This document shows positions 1 to 7,389 of a DNA stretch of 64,000 nt, in pieces. The stretch covers positions 46,237-110,236 of the forward strand of contig SVDH01000003.1 of assembly GCA_015057865.1 (NCBI GenBank). Direction: 5' to 3'. Origin of the DNA: Lachnospiraceae bacterium (GTDB lineage Bacteria; Bacillota; Clostridia; Lachnospirales; Lachnospiraceae). Position numbers and translations under genes: made by a program. Numbering within the stretch: the first letter of the stretch is position 1; each line of letters starts with the position of its first letter. The notes under the pieces are model-generated. The model ran no database searches, had not been told where the DNA came from, and worked only from the letters and a program-made list of their open reading frames with translations.

Positions 1-1605
1 GACCCACTTGAGCCAGTTCTTGTCATCGCGCTCCGGATAATCCAGACGGCTGAAGCATCCGCGGCTCTCTTTTCTGGTCTTGAATACCATGAACATCATC
101 TCAAGCATATCGATCATGGTACGAAGCTCGATTGCTTTTGCAAGATAATGGCCGTTTACCTTCGGCAGGTGGATCATATCTTTGTACTGATCACGGATCT
201 CATTCAGCTCTGCGATCAGCTCTGTCATGGTCTCTTCTGTCTTATTGAAGCTGTATTCCGGTTTCTTGATCAGACGGGAGATGTGACGGATCACATGATC
301 CGGACGGAACTCGCCTTTGTATTCTGCTGCTTCAAAGATTCTATTCTTGAAGAACTCTAACTGCTTCTCGTCGATCTCGCCAAGTTCAGAATCATCAATG
401 TATTTTGCCATTGCTTTTGCAGTCATCAGACCGGTCTTGGATGCAACACCGAGTCCGTCGCCATGTACCCAGCTGCCGTGTGCGGAACCTGCTGTTGTCA
501 TCTGACCAAGGCCCCAGAGATGCGGAACGGTTGTCTTGCCTTCTACATCGATCCGCAGGGAACGGATGCTGACACGGTAGGAAACAGATACTTCCGGTTT
601 CGGATTGCTCAGATCGATGTCCTGATGCTCACGAATGAAATCATCCAGATCCAGTCTCTGCTTCATTTCGATTCCATGGAAGAAACCGTCAGCACCTTCA
701 TTGGTCTTCGGAAGCTGTGTAAAGTCTGCAACCAGCGGGCCATTGCCCATTTCCAGTTCTTTTGCCATACCACGGATCAGGTTGACATCCAGCTCTTCCA
801 GGGAGTGTGAGTTGTATTTCTTGAAGATGTTCTCGCCCTTGCTGTTACTTACTACCCAGTGAACACCATACAGGAAGTTACCGGTATTTCTGTAAACCAG
901 ATCCCACTCTGTCAGATGCTCTACGTTTCTAAGCTGTGCACCTGCTTCATAAGCTGCCATATAACCGGTTGCCGGTGCATAGAACATGTCTCTGCAGGAC
1001 GGGTTGAACTCGTTGGTTGCAAGAACGACTTCCTTAGCACGTACAACGACAATATCTGTTGTATCCAGGTTAAATCCGACTGCGCCGACAACTTTGCCGT
1101 CATTGGTCAGAAGGTCTGTAAAGTAAGTACGCTCTAAGATCTGTGCGCCGCCTGCCATAACCTGTTTGCAGAACGGTGTCATAAAGTCTACGTCGATCTG
1201 AACTGCTGAGATCTTCTTACCTTCAAACTCATGGTGATGATGCAGGCTTCCGTCCGGCTCATGGGAGAACTTTCCGCCCATGCGCTCAAGTTCCTGAATG
1301 TAGGTGTACTGCTCTTTCTGATACTCTACCAGGTAATCCTGATCGTTCAGATAGGTACCATACGGGTTCATTTCTACCTGCTCTTTCATCATTTCATAGA
1401 TGTCATCTCCTGCTTCCGGAGACAGCATACACATACCGTGTCCTGCTTTTGTGGTCTGACCGGTGTATCCGAAGTATCCTTTTTCCATAATCGTGATCTT
1501 TACATCCGGCTTCAGCATATGAAGTTTCTGCGCCATGACTGCGCCGCCAAGTCCGCCGCCAACGACCAGAACATCAGTTATATATGTCTTTGTATTGTTT
1601 TCCAT
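1..1605 (-). CDS. FAD-dependent oxidoreductase, AprA/fumarate-reductase-like flavoprotein (3' end outside window)
   Basis: The first 535 codons are visible; the C-terminus runs off the left edge. The start is an ATG preceded by GGAGGG. The N-terminus has a dinucleotide-binding fold with VVGGGLGG and a following acidic strand end (IMEKG), typical of the fumarate reductase / adenylylsulfate reductase alpha superfamily. A later GLGQMTTAGSAHGS stretch fits the FAD-binding segment of that fold. The gene lies 16 bp downstream of a two-cluster ferredoxin and in one operon with an [FeFe]-hydrogenase. Inference: it receives electrons through the ferredoxin and reduces (or oxidises) an organic substrate in the cytoplasm; no signal peptide is seen. 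An adenylylsulfate reductase proper is less likely because no sulfate-activation genes are nearby. The family is clear, the substrate is not. Confidence 0.8.
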   Translation of the reverse strand, partial: MENNTKTYITDVLVVGGGLGGAVMAQKLHMLKPDVKITIMEKGYFGYTGQTTKAGHGMCMLSPEAGDDIYEMMKEQVEMNPYGTYLNDQDYLVEYQKEQYTYIQELERMGGKFSHEPDGSLHHHHEFEGKKISAVQIDVDFMTPFCKQVMAGGAQILERTYFTDLLTNDGKVVGAVGFNLDTTDIVVVRAKEVVLATNEFNPSCRDMFYAPATGYMAAYEAGAQLRNVEHLTEWDLVYRNTGNFLYGVHWVVSNSKGENIFKKYNSHSLEELDVNLIRGMAKELEMGNGPLVADFTQLPKTNEGADGFFHGIEMKQRLDLDDFIREHQDIDLSNPKPEVSVSYRVSIRSLRIDVEGKTTVPHLWGLGQMTTAGSAHGSWVHGDGLGVASKTGLMTAKAMAKYIDDSELGEIDEKQLEFFKNRIFEAAEYKGEFRPDHVIRHISRLIKKPEYSFNKTEETMTELIAELNEIRDQYKDMIHLPKVNGHYLAKAIELRTMIDMLEMMFMVFKTRKESRGCFSRLDYPERDDKNWLKWV

Positions 1606-1621
1606 ATCTTTACCCTCCAGT

Positions 1622-1897
1622 CTAATCGTTCATTCCAAGCGGATCATACAGCTGATCATAGAATGACAGCTCTGCTTCCTCTACCTTGATCGCTCCTGCC
1701 GGGCAGAAGTACATGCACTGATAGCAGGAAACACACTCTTCCGGATAAGCAGCTGTGGAAAGCTTTTCTACCGGATCCCACTCATATACATCGTAGCAGC
1801 AGGTTCTGATGCATTTCATACATCCCATGCACAGATCCGGATCAACGGTTACATTATTCAAACGACGCGGATCGTCCTGTAAATCACTGATTCTCAT
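1622..1897 (-). CDS. Two-[4Fe-4S] ferredoxin, AprB-like
   Basis: A 91-residue protein with two complete CxxCxxCxxxC motifs, CMGCMKCIRTC near residue 23 and CVSCYQCMYFC near residue 56. This is the bacterial-type double-cluster ferredoxin pattern. The acidic C-terminal tail after the second motif resembles the small beta subunit that pairs with AprA-like flavoproteins. It lies between the hydrogenase (12 bp upstream) and the flavoprotein (16 bp downstream), so it is probably the electron wire between them. The ribosome binding site is GGAGGG. The ferredoxin call is secure; the pairing with the flavoprotein is inferred from context. Confidence 0.88.
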   Translation of the reverse strand: MRISDLQDDPRRLNNVTVDPDLCMGCMKCIRTCCYDVYEWDPVEKLSTAAYPEECVSCYQCMYFCPAGAIKVEEAELSFYDQLYDPLGMND

Positions 1898-1909
1898 ATT
1901 TGCTCCCTC

Positions 1910-3655
1910 CTATTTCGCCTGGCTTTTATAGCTGGTGTGCAGTGTTGCATGGGCTTTTTCGCTGCCCGGTTTGCCCAGATAGCTGTCATAAAGCTCGATG
2001 ATTTCCGGATTCTCATGAGATTTCCGAAGCATATCGCTCTTATCGAGACGATACAGTGTCATCGCGCGCTCTGCTCTGAGATCATTTACCATTCTAACAC
2101 AAGCCTTCTGCTGAGGCTGACCACCGCCGTTGACACAGCCGCCCGGACAGGCCATAAACTCTACGAAGTCATATTCCGCTTCACCGGAACGCATCTTTTC
2201 AAGCAGCTCTTTTGCATTCTTCAGACCGCTGACGATCGCTACGCGAAGTGTCAGATCTCCTACTTTGTAGGTCGCTTCCTTGATGTCCTTCGTACCACGG
2301 ACTTCTGTAAATTCGATCTCGCCCTGTGCTTCGCCGTTTAACCAGTCATTTGCCGTACGTAATGCTGCTTCCATAACACCACCGGTCGCGCCGAAGATTG
2401 TGCCTGCACCGGAACCGATGCCAAGCGGTGCGTCGAATTCTTCGTCTTCCAGGCCCGGGAAGGAGATGCCGCAGCGCTCGATCATGCGGGCAAGTTCACG
2501 GCTGGTCAGTGAGAAGTCAACATCCGGAACGCCTGCTGCATTCTGATCATCTCTGCCAAGCTCACGTTTCTTTGCGGTACACGGCATTGTGCTGACAACG
2601 ACGATCTTGTCTGCCGGGATACCTTCTTTTTCGGACAGGAATGTCTTCACCATCGCACCGAACATCTGCTGCGGGGATTTGCAGGAAGATACGTGCGGGA
2701 GCATATCATCATAATAGGTCTCTATATAGTTAATCCATCCGGGACAGCAGGAAGTAAACATCGGGAGTGTACCGCCGTTCTGAATCCGCTCTACCAGCTC
2801 ATTTGCTTCTTCCATGATCGTCAAATCTGCGGAGAAGACAGTATCAAATACGCGGTCAAAGCCGATCTTGCGCATCGCTGCTGCAAGCTTACCCTTTGTG
2901 CCGGAGCCGACCGGATATCCAAATGCCTCCGAGATACTTGCACGTACGGAAGGTGCTGCCTGGATCACGACATATTTATCCGGATCCTTTACCATCTCTA
3001 ATACAGCATCCACATCATCTCTTTCATGCAGTGCGCCGACCGGGCAAACTGTGATACACTGTCCGCAGCCAACACAACCGCTCTCGATGAGTGTTTCGCC
3101 TTTGGAAGGAACGATCTTTGCTGTCAGGCCTTCGCCTTCCATCTTGATCGCGCCGATCCCCTGCAGGTTCTCACAAGCTGCTACGCAGCGGCCGCAGCGG
3201 ATACATTTGTTGTCATCTCTTACGATGATGCCATCTGTCTTAACCGGAACCGACTCAAATGCTTCTTTTGCCGGGTTCTTTGTCATGCGCAGCTTGTGCT
3301 GTACATCCTGCAGCTCGCAGTTTCCGGTACGGTTACAGTTTCTGCAGTCTCTGTCATGGTGATCCAGAATGTCCTGCAGGACCTTTTTCTGCTCAAATCT
3401 GACAGCCTCAGAATCTGTGATGACTTTCATATCCGGCTCGATCAGTGTCGTTGCCGCATTGACGATTCCTTTCCCCTGTACTTCAACGATACAAAGTCCG
3501 CTGTCATCCTTTTCCTGTACACCCTTTAAATACTGCAGGGACAGGATTTCCGTATCAAACTGCGTTCTGGCATATTTGTCTTCATAAGCCGCTTCCAGAA
3601 TCGTAGCGCCATCCCTTGCAGGTACAGGGTTTCCATTGATCATAATCTGCAACAT
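1910..3655 (-). CDS. [FeFe]-hydrogenase catalytic subunit with degenerate N-terminal [2Fe-2S] domain
   Basis: 581 residues. H-cluster motifs are all present: TSCCPGW (L1), MPCTAKKRE (L2) and MACPGGCVNGGGQP (L3), followed by a C-terminal small-subunit-like region. Upstream are two [4Fe-4S] motifs (CIRCGRC, CVGCGQC) and the His-Cys cluster motif HHDRDCRNCNRTGNC, as in HndD/HydA-type monomers. The first ~80 residues have the plant-ferredoxin fold signature, but only one of the four expected [2Fe-2S] cysteines remains (SGLCIVEV). The canonical first, second and last cysteines read as Q, S and A. This domain probably carries no cluster. It is first gene of the operon with ferredoxin and flavoprotein, with an AGGAGG site before the ATG. 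No NuoE/NuoF-like bifurcation partners are adjacent, so it may act with the flavoprotein instead. The catalytic assignment is very secure; the direction of H2 metabolism is unknown. Confidence 0.95.
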   Translation of the reverse strand: MLQIMINGNPVPARDGATILEAAYEDKYARTQFDTEILSLQYLKGVQEKDDSGLCIVEVQGKGIVNAATTLIEPDMKVITDSEAVRFEQKKVLQDILDHHDRDCRNCNRTGNCELQDVQHKLRMTKNPAKEAFESVPVKTDGIIVRDDNKCIRCGRCVAACENLQGIGAIKMEGEGLTAKIVPSKGETLIESGCVGCGQCITVCPVGALHERDDVDAVLEMVKDPDKYVVIQAAPSVRASISEAFGYPVGSGTKGKLAAAMRKIGFDRVFDTVFSADLTIMEEANELVERIQNGGTLPMFTSCCPGWINYIETYYDDMLPHVSSCKSPQQMFGAMVKTFLSEKEGIPADKIVVVSTMPCTAKKRELGRDDQNAAGVPDVDFSLTSRELARMIERCGISFPGLEDEEFDAPLGIGSGAGTIFGATGGVMEAALRTANDWLNGEAQGEIEFTEVRGTKDIKEATYKVGDLTLRVAIVSGLKNAKELLEKMRSGEAEYDFVEFMACPGGCVNGGGQPQQKACVRMVNDLRAERAMTLYRLDKSDMLRKSHENPEIIELYDSYLGKPGSEKAHATLHTSYKSQAK

Positions 3656-3810
3656 GTTTACCTCCTCCTATGATTCCTTTACCTGTTTCACCTCTGAAAA
3701 ATCATGATGTTCTTTTTCTTGAACATATCGTATCAAAAAGGCTTTCCTCATATATCATGCATTTAAAAAGGAATTGTCTGGTTTCTTTTCATCACTGGTG
3801 TAGAAAGATG
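3656..3810 (-). promoter_or_regulatory. Upstream region of the hydrogenase operon with small inverted repeat and a LysR-like half-site
   Basis: This spacer precedes the hydrogenase gene. It holds a 6-bp-arm inverted repeat ATGTTC-N8-GAACAT (3704-3723). Farther upstream at 3799-3806 is TGTAGAAA, the same half-site found as a full palindrome in the LysR-thiolase intergenic region (7288-7307). I see no convincing -35/-10 pair. The shared half-site suggests co-regulation but is only 8 bp long. Confidence 0.3.
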
Positions 3811-3857
3811 GCAAAACGAAAAACACGCCATACGGATCACTGTCTCGTACGGCGTGC
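3811..3857 (-). terminator. Terminator of the thiolase-ACP-thioesterase operon
   Basis: On the minus strand a GC-rich stem (GCACGCCGTACG pairing with CGTATGGCGTGT, with one mismatch) is followed by TTTTTCGTTTT. It lies about 60 bp after the thioesterase stop codon and separates this operon from the hydrogenase operon. Confidence 0.75.
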
Positions 3858-3919
3858 TTTCTGCACATTTTCATTTAAGGATAAGGTTATTATGGTTTGT
3901 TTTATCGAACGGTTACGTT

Positions 3920-4708
3920 TTATACGTTTAAGTGCGCGCCGCCATCGGCTTCACACTCTGCGAGCAGCCGGAAGGATTGCCCTTTGGCGCTGACCCCTTT
4001 AACATGCAGGCCGTCCTGATCAATGGCATAATACATCCCTGCTGTCTCACCTTCTGTCATCTCGCTGCTGTATTCTACCCAGACGGTTTTCAACGCATGC
4101 TCCCTGAGCCAGTGCTCTTCGGGAAGTGCTTCTGTCCAGTCCAGATAATGGGAATTGTTCATATGACCGTTGTAGTCGATCTCATCCGCTTCCACAGTAC
4201 GGCCGGCAAGGCGCTCATATTCCTCCGGGAACGGAAGATTCATTTTCGGTGGTTTGGGCTCTCCCGGGATCACAACAGGTGTCAGGTCGATCAGCCCTTC
4301 CGGATCGCCGGCTGCCGTTCTGGTCTTCTGATCCATGATCAGGAAAAGCGATGCTGTCGTCACAAGCGGTTCTCCGTCATAGGTGTAGAACGCATATTTT
4401 CTTGCATGCATCACTGCCTTTTTCTTAGACGGCCAGATCCGCAGCCTCAAGGTTTCACCTTTCTTTGGCAAACGCTCTACCTGCATCTGGGTCCAGGCAA
4501 TGATCCAGCTCAGGCCTGCTTGATTTAATTGCTCGATCGTCATGCCGGAGCAGGCGTCAAAATGCTCCTCAGTAATGATCTGCATCTGTCTGGCCAGTTC
4601 TGCCGGATGCATATAGCCTGCACGATCGACTTCTTTTTCTGTCACCGCTATGATCTTTTCATATACGCCCTCCGGGCATACTGGTGTAAATTCCGGGAAC
4701 TGTCCCAT
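3920..4708 (-). CDS. Acyl-ACP thioesterase (FatA/FatB family)
   Basis: 262 residues, with the double hot-dog layout of bacterial acyl-ACP thioesterases. The first domain holds the ITEEHFDACSG helix region. The second starts with ADEIDYNGHMNNSHYLDW, carrying the conserved N-G-H-x-N-N catalytic region. It hydrolyses acyl thioesters from acyl carrier protein, releasing a free acid in the cytoplasm. An upstream in-frame ATG at 4759 would add 17 residues encoded by a dispersed palindromic repeat. The ATG at 4708 follows AAGGAGGATAAC directly and is the better start. It is the last gene after the thiolase and the DUF35-ACP-ACP protein, so it may release the product from those carrier domains rather than serve general fatty acid synthesis. 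Confidence 0.88.
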   Translation of the reverse strand: MGQFPEFTPVCPEGVYEKIIAVTEKEVDRAGYMHPAELARQMQIITEEHFDACSGMTIEQLNQAGLSWIIAWTQMQVERLPKKGETLRLRIWPSKKKAVMHARKYAFYTYDGEPLVTTASLFLIMDQKTRTAAGDPEGLIDLTPVVIPGEPKPPKMNLPFPEEYERLAGRTVEADEIDYNGHMNNSHYLDWTEALPEEHWLREHALKTVWVEYSSEMTEGETAGMYYAIDQDGLHVKGVSAKGQSFRLLAECEADGGAHLNV

Positions 4709-4720
4709 GTTATCCTCCTT

Positions 4721-4790
4721 GAGTCGAAGGGACGGTTCTTTTGACTCATTTTCTTTCAAAATGAGTCAAAAGAACCGTCCCCGTGACTCA
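4721..4790. repeat. Dispersed palindromic element, copy 1
   Basis: Two ~30-bp arms, GAGTC.AGGGACGGTTCTTTTGACTCATT and its near-perfect inverse, surround a 10-bp centre. The core GGGACGGTTCTTT(T/C)GACTCA recurs at 13901-13964 and, degraded, at 12136-12200 and 32515-32560. It sits between the stop codon of the ACP fusion gene and the ribosome binding site of the thioesterase. Confidence 0.85.
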
Positions 4791-4791
4791 C

Positions 4792-5868
4792 TTACAGTCT
4801 TTCTCTTACGACTCTGACAAAGTCAGCGATCGTCATCAGATTGCTTGCTTCCTGGATCTCGATCGTGACATCCAGTTCGTCCTCGATATCAGAGATCATA
4901 ACGATCATTTTCATGGATTCATTGGAAAGATCCTCACGGATATCTGTTGCCAATGTGATCTCCGATGCATCTACGCCATAACCGTCAGCTGCACACTGGA
5001 TCACTTTCTTTGCAATGTCGTCCAGCTCTTCTTCGCCAGCAGCCGCAGAATCGCCTGCACTGCCAGCTGCAGATGCAACTGCTGCATCCGCGGAAATCGT
5101 CTCTTCGCCAAGACGCTCTTTTACGACGTTTACAAAGTCTGCGATCGTCATCAGATTGCTTGCTTCCTGGATCTCGATCGTAACATTGGTCTCATCTTCG
5201 ATCGTAGAGATCATAACGATCATCTTCATCGATTCATTGGAAAGATCCTCTCTGATATCTGTTGCAAGGCTGATCTCTGAAGCATCTACGCCATATGCGT
5301 CTGCCGCTGCATCGATCACGATCTGCGCTGTCTTGTCATTTGCAAGATCCACTGTTGCAGGTGCCGCAGCTTTTGCTGCTGCCGGCGCAGCCGTCTCTTC
5401 TTTTACCGGCTCTTTGATTTCCGAGATCTTTTTGAATTCGCTCTCTCCTTCCAGTTCCCATACCAGAACCTTGGTATCTTCATCCTGAATGATCAGCGGT
5501 TTTACGACAACCTCATTCTCTCTGACATACTGATCAAATTCATTGTACTTATCATAATCTACATGCAGCAGGCTGGTGCTCACCGGATCTGCGCCCGGCA
5601 CCTTTACTTCGATGGAGAAATAGTCACCGTGTGCATTTTTGAAATCCGGATCACCGAACGCACCTCTTGTCGGCAGTACCTGTCCGATCACGCCGCGCAT
5701 GTTGGTAAGGTCAACCCACTCTGTATCCAGACATCCGCAGGAATTGCAGCAGAGATAAGGCGGGAATTCGATGTGTCCGCAGCTGGTGCATTTACGTCCG
5801 AGGACGGTTCCTTCTTCCAGTGCGTCATAAAAGGTTTTTGTGATAGGTTCTAAATCATATTTTGTCAT
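4792..5868 (-). CDS. Zinc-ribbon/OB-fold (DUF35) protein fused to two acyl carrier domains
   Basis: 358 residues. Residues ~5-60 form a rubredoxin-like zinc ribbon (C27-x-x-C30 and C41-x-x-C44) and ~57-140 an OB fold. Together these are the DUF35 module that partners SCP-x-type thiolases. An Ala/Pro/Lys/Glu-rich linker (~145-175) leads to carrier domain 1 (~178-253); an Ala/Ser/Gly linker (~255-280) leads to carrier domain 2 (~283-358). Both carriers have DLSNESMKM, aligning Ser213 and Ser318 with the phosphopantetheine serine of the usual DSL motif. The start at 5868 sits 10 nt from GGAGG; an ATG 9 nt upstream is too close. The gene is 19 bp after the thiolase. Known DUF35 partners (e.g. PhlB, BbsA, ChsH2) lack fused carriers, so the architecture suggests that the substrate is ACP-bound. 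The domain calls are firm, the function is inferred. Confidence 0.85.
   Translation of the reverse strand: MTKYDLEPITKTFYDALEEGTVLGRKCTSCGHIEFPPYLCCNSCGCLDTEWVDLTNMRGVIGQVLPTRGAFGDPDFKNAHGDYFSIEVKVPGADPVSTSLLHVDYDKYNEFDQYVRENEVVVKPLIIQDEDTKVLVWELEGESEFKKISEIKEPVKEETAAPAAAKAAAPATVDLANDKTAQIVIDAAADAYGVDASEISLATDIREDLSNESMKMIVMISTIEDETNVTIEIQEASNLMTIADFVNVVKERLGEETISADAAVASAAGSAGDSAAAGEEELDDIAKKVIQCAADGYGVDASEITLATDIREDLSNESMKMIVMISDIEDELDVTIEIQEASNLMTIADFVRVVRERL
4795..5337 (-). repeat. Internal duplication encoding the tandem carrier domains
   Basis: The two carrier-domain coding blocks (about 5110-5337 and 4795-5022) are strongly similar at DNA level. One example is the shared run around GATCGTCATCAGATTGCTTG in both. 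This points to a fairly recent in-gene tandem duplication. Confidence 0.75.
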
Positions 5869-5887
5869 CGTTTCCATTCCTCCTCTC

Positions 5888-7183
5888 CTATTTCTTCTCC
5901 AGCATGATGTTTAACAGGTTCTGCGAACCGCCAAAGCCACGCAGCATCGCATGCTTCACTTCGTGTTTTACCTGTGTTGCGGAATCGCCGCGCATCTGGT
6001 GAACTGCTTCATACAAATCATGAAGTCCTGATGCACCTGCCGCATGTCCGTAGTGGCAGCGGCCGCCGTTTGAGTTGACCGGGCGGTCTCCGTCAAAGGC
6101 AATGCGGTTTTCCTTTACATACTGCCAGCCTTCGCCTTCCGGCAGATATTCACAGATCTCTGCTGCCAGAAGCTCGGACTGATTATAGAAGTCATTGGTC
6201 AGGAACAGATCCATGTCTTTTCCGGTCAGACCGGTCAGAGCCTTCATCTGCTCATATGCATTCTTGGTCGCTGTCATTTCCAGACGCGGATTGGAGTTCT
6301 CCAGACAGGAATGACCCACGCCAAGCACCTCGATCGGATGCTCTGTATACTTATATGCCATTTCAGTCGGACAAACGATTACTGCAGCCGCGCCGTCACA
6401 ACGCTGCTCAAAGTGTGCGCCGCGCATATATTTTCCGATCAGCGGATTGAATTTCGAATGCAGATATTCATATTCAGAATCCATACCTGCCTCTTCTGCC
6501 AGCTCAGCATAAGTTTTGTTTGTAATCGTGCTGAGCGGGTTCTGTACTGCTGCACGACGGCAGTTGATGGAAAGCTGTGTCATGAACGCATCTACATCTT
6601 CTGCGCTGATGTTGTTCTCGTTTACATAGTGATCCAGCCAGGACTCTGAGTTAAACGGCAACGCGCCTCTTGTAAACAGGGTATAATCTCTCGGGACTGT
6701 GGAGCAGAGCACCTCATGGAACATTGCATCCGTACCGAAGCGACGCTTGATCAGATTTCTGGTCGGGTATGCGATGGAATACGGCATTTCGATACAGCCA
6801 CTAAGCACCATATCATACTGGCCGGAAGCAACTGCCATCACTGCTGTCTCAAGTGCTACATATCCTGTTGCACATGCTTCGCTGTGATGGTAGGACCCCT
6901 TGCCCTTCATACCGATCCAGTTTGCGACATGCATGTTCGGTGTTGCAAAGTTACTCGTCCAGCCCGGACCTGCCTGACCATGAATGTAGAATTCAATATC
7001 TTTTCCCGTTACACCAGCATCCTTCATCGCGTCACGTGCTGCATAGGCAAACAGCTCCGCCTCATTCATACCGTCAACGGACGGATCATCGAGTACACGA
7101 ACAAACGGTGTTGCACCAACGCCGATGATCGATACGCTTCTGCTGTAAGGTTTTAATTTGGGTATATTATCGTTAAAACTCAT
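5888..7183 (-). CDS. SCP-x-type thiolase / acetyl-CoA acetyltransferase-like protein
   Basis: 431 residues. The nucleophilic Cys lies in HHSEACATGYVALE, preceded by the usual thiolase N-domain. The C-terminal GGRCHYGHAAGASG holds the catalytic His (and an extra Cys). The last conserved Cys-Gly-Gly block of classical thiolases reads RGFGGSQN, as in the non-decarboxylating/SCP-x branch. Members of this branch act with an OB-fold DUF35 partner in thiolysis, Claisen, Friedel-Crafts acylation or retro-aldol reactions. The partner here is the next gene, fused to two carrier domains. The start at 7183 has AGGAGGAGCACA; a longer reading from 7210 lacks one. This is the first gene of the operon, divergent from a LysR regulator. 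The substrate is unknown. Confidence 0.85.
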   Translation of the reverse strand: MSFNDNIPKLKPYSRSVSIIGVGATPFVRVLDDPSVDGMNEAELFAYAARDAMKDAGVTGKDIEFYIHGQAGPGWTSNFATPNMHVANWIGMKGKGSYHHSEACATGYVALETAVMAVASGQYDMVLSGCIEMPYSIAYPTRNLIKRRFGTDAMFHEVLCSTVPRDYTLFTRGALPFNSESWLDHYVNENNISAEDVDAFMTQLSINCRRAAVQNPLSTITNKTYAELAEEAGMDSEYEYLHSKFNPLIGKYMRGAHFEQRCDGAAAVIVCPTEMAYKYTEHPIEVLGVGHSCLENSNPRLEMTATKNAYEQMKALTGLTGKDMDLFLTNDFYNQSELLAAEICEYLPEGEGWQYVKENRIAFDGDRPVNSNGGRCHYGHAAGASGLHDLYEAVHQMRGDSATQVKHEVKHAMLRGFGGSQNLLNIMLEKK

Positions 7184-7227
7184 TGTGCTCCTCCTTCGGA
7201 TCGTATCCATTTTTCCTTTTCGCTAAC

Positions 7228-7307
7228 ATTATAAAACAGGTCTCTTATTCGTATTTGATATTATTCCCTTGAAATTACATCCCTTCATTTCTACACGGAT
7301 GTAGAAA
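7228..7307 (-). promoter_or_regulatory. Thiolase operon promoter with LysR-type operator
   Basis: A TATAAT box on the minus strand (7228-7233) lacks a good -35, as is common for LysR-activated promoters. Centred about 65 bp upstream of it is a perfect palindrome, TTTCTACA-CGGA-TGTAGAAA (7288-7307), matching the T-N11-A style of LysR boxes. The site lies between the divergent lysR gene and the operon. Binding by that regulator is inferred. Confidence 0.55.
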
Positions 7308-7389
7308 ATAGCGCTCCTGTCATAATGGTAAGATGATATTACACGGAAACGCTTAATAATAATGAAACAACCGCATGGAAGGAAACTGT

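Noticed and set aside
2814..3362. Long plus-strand open frame within the hydrogenase gene
   Set aside because: It is antisense to a gene with full catalytic motifs, and shows no domain or start site of its own.
3920..4759. Thioesterase start at 4759
   Set aside because: The extra residues are encoded by the palindromic repeat and the strong AAGGAGG site precedes the ATG at 4708.
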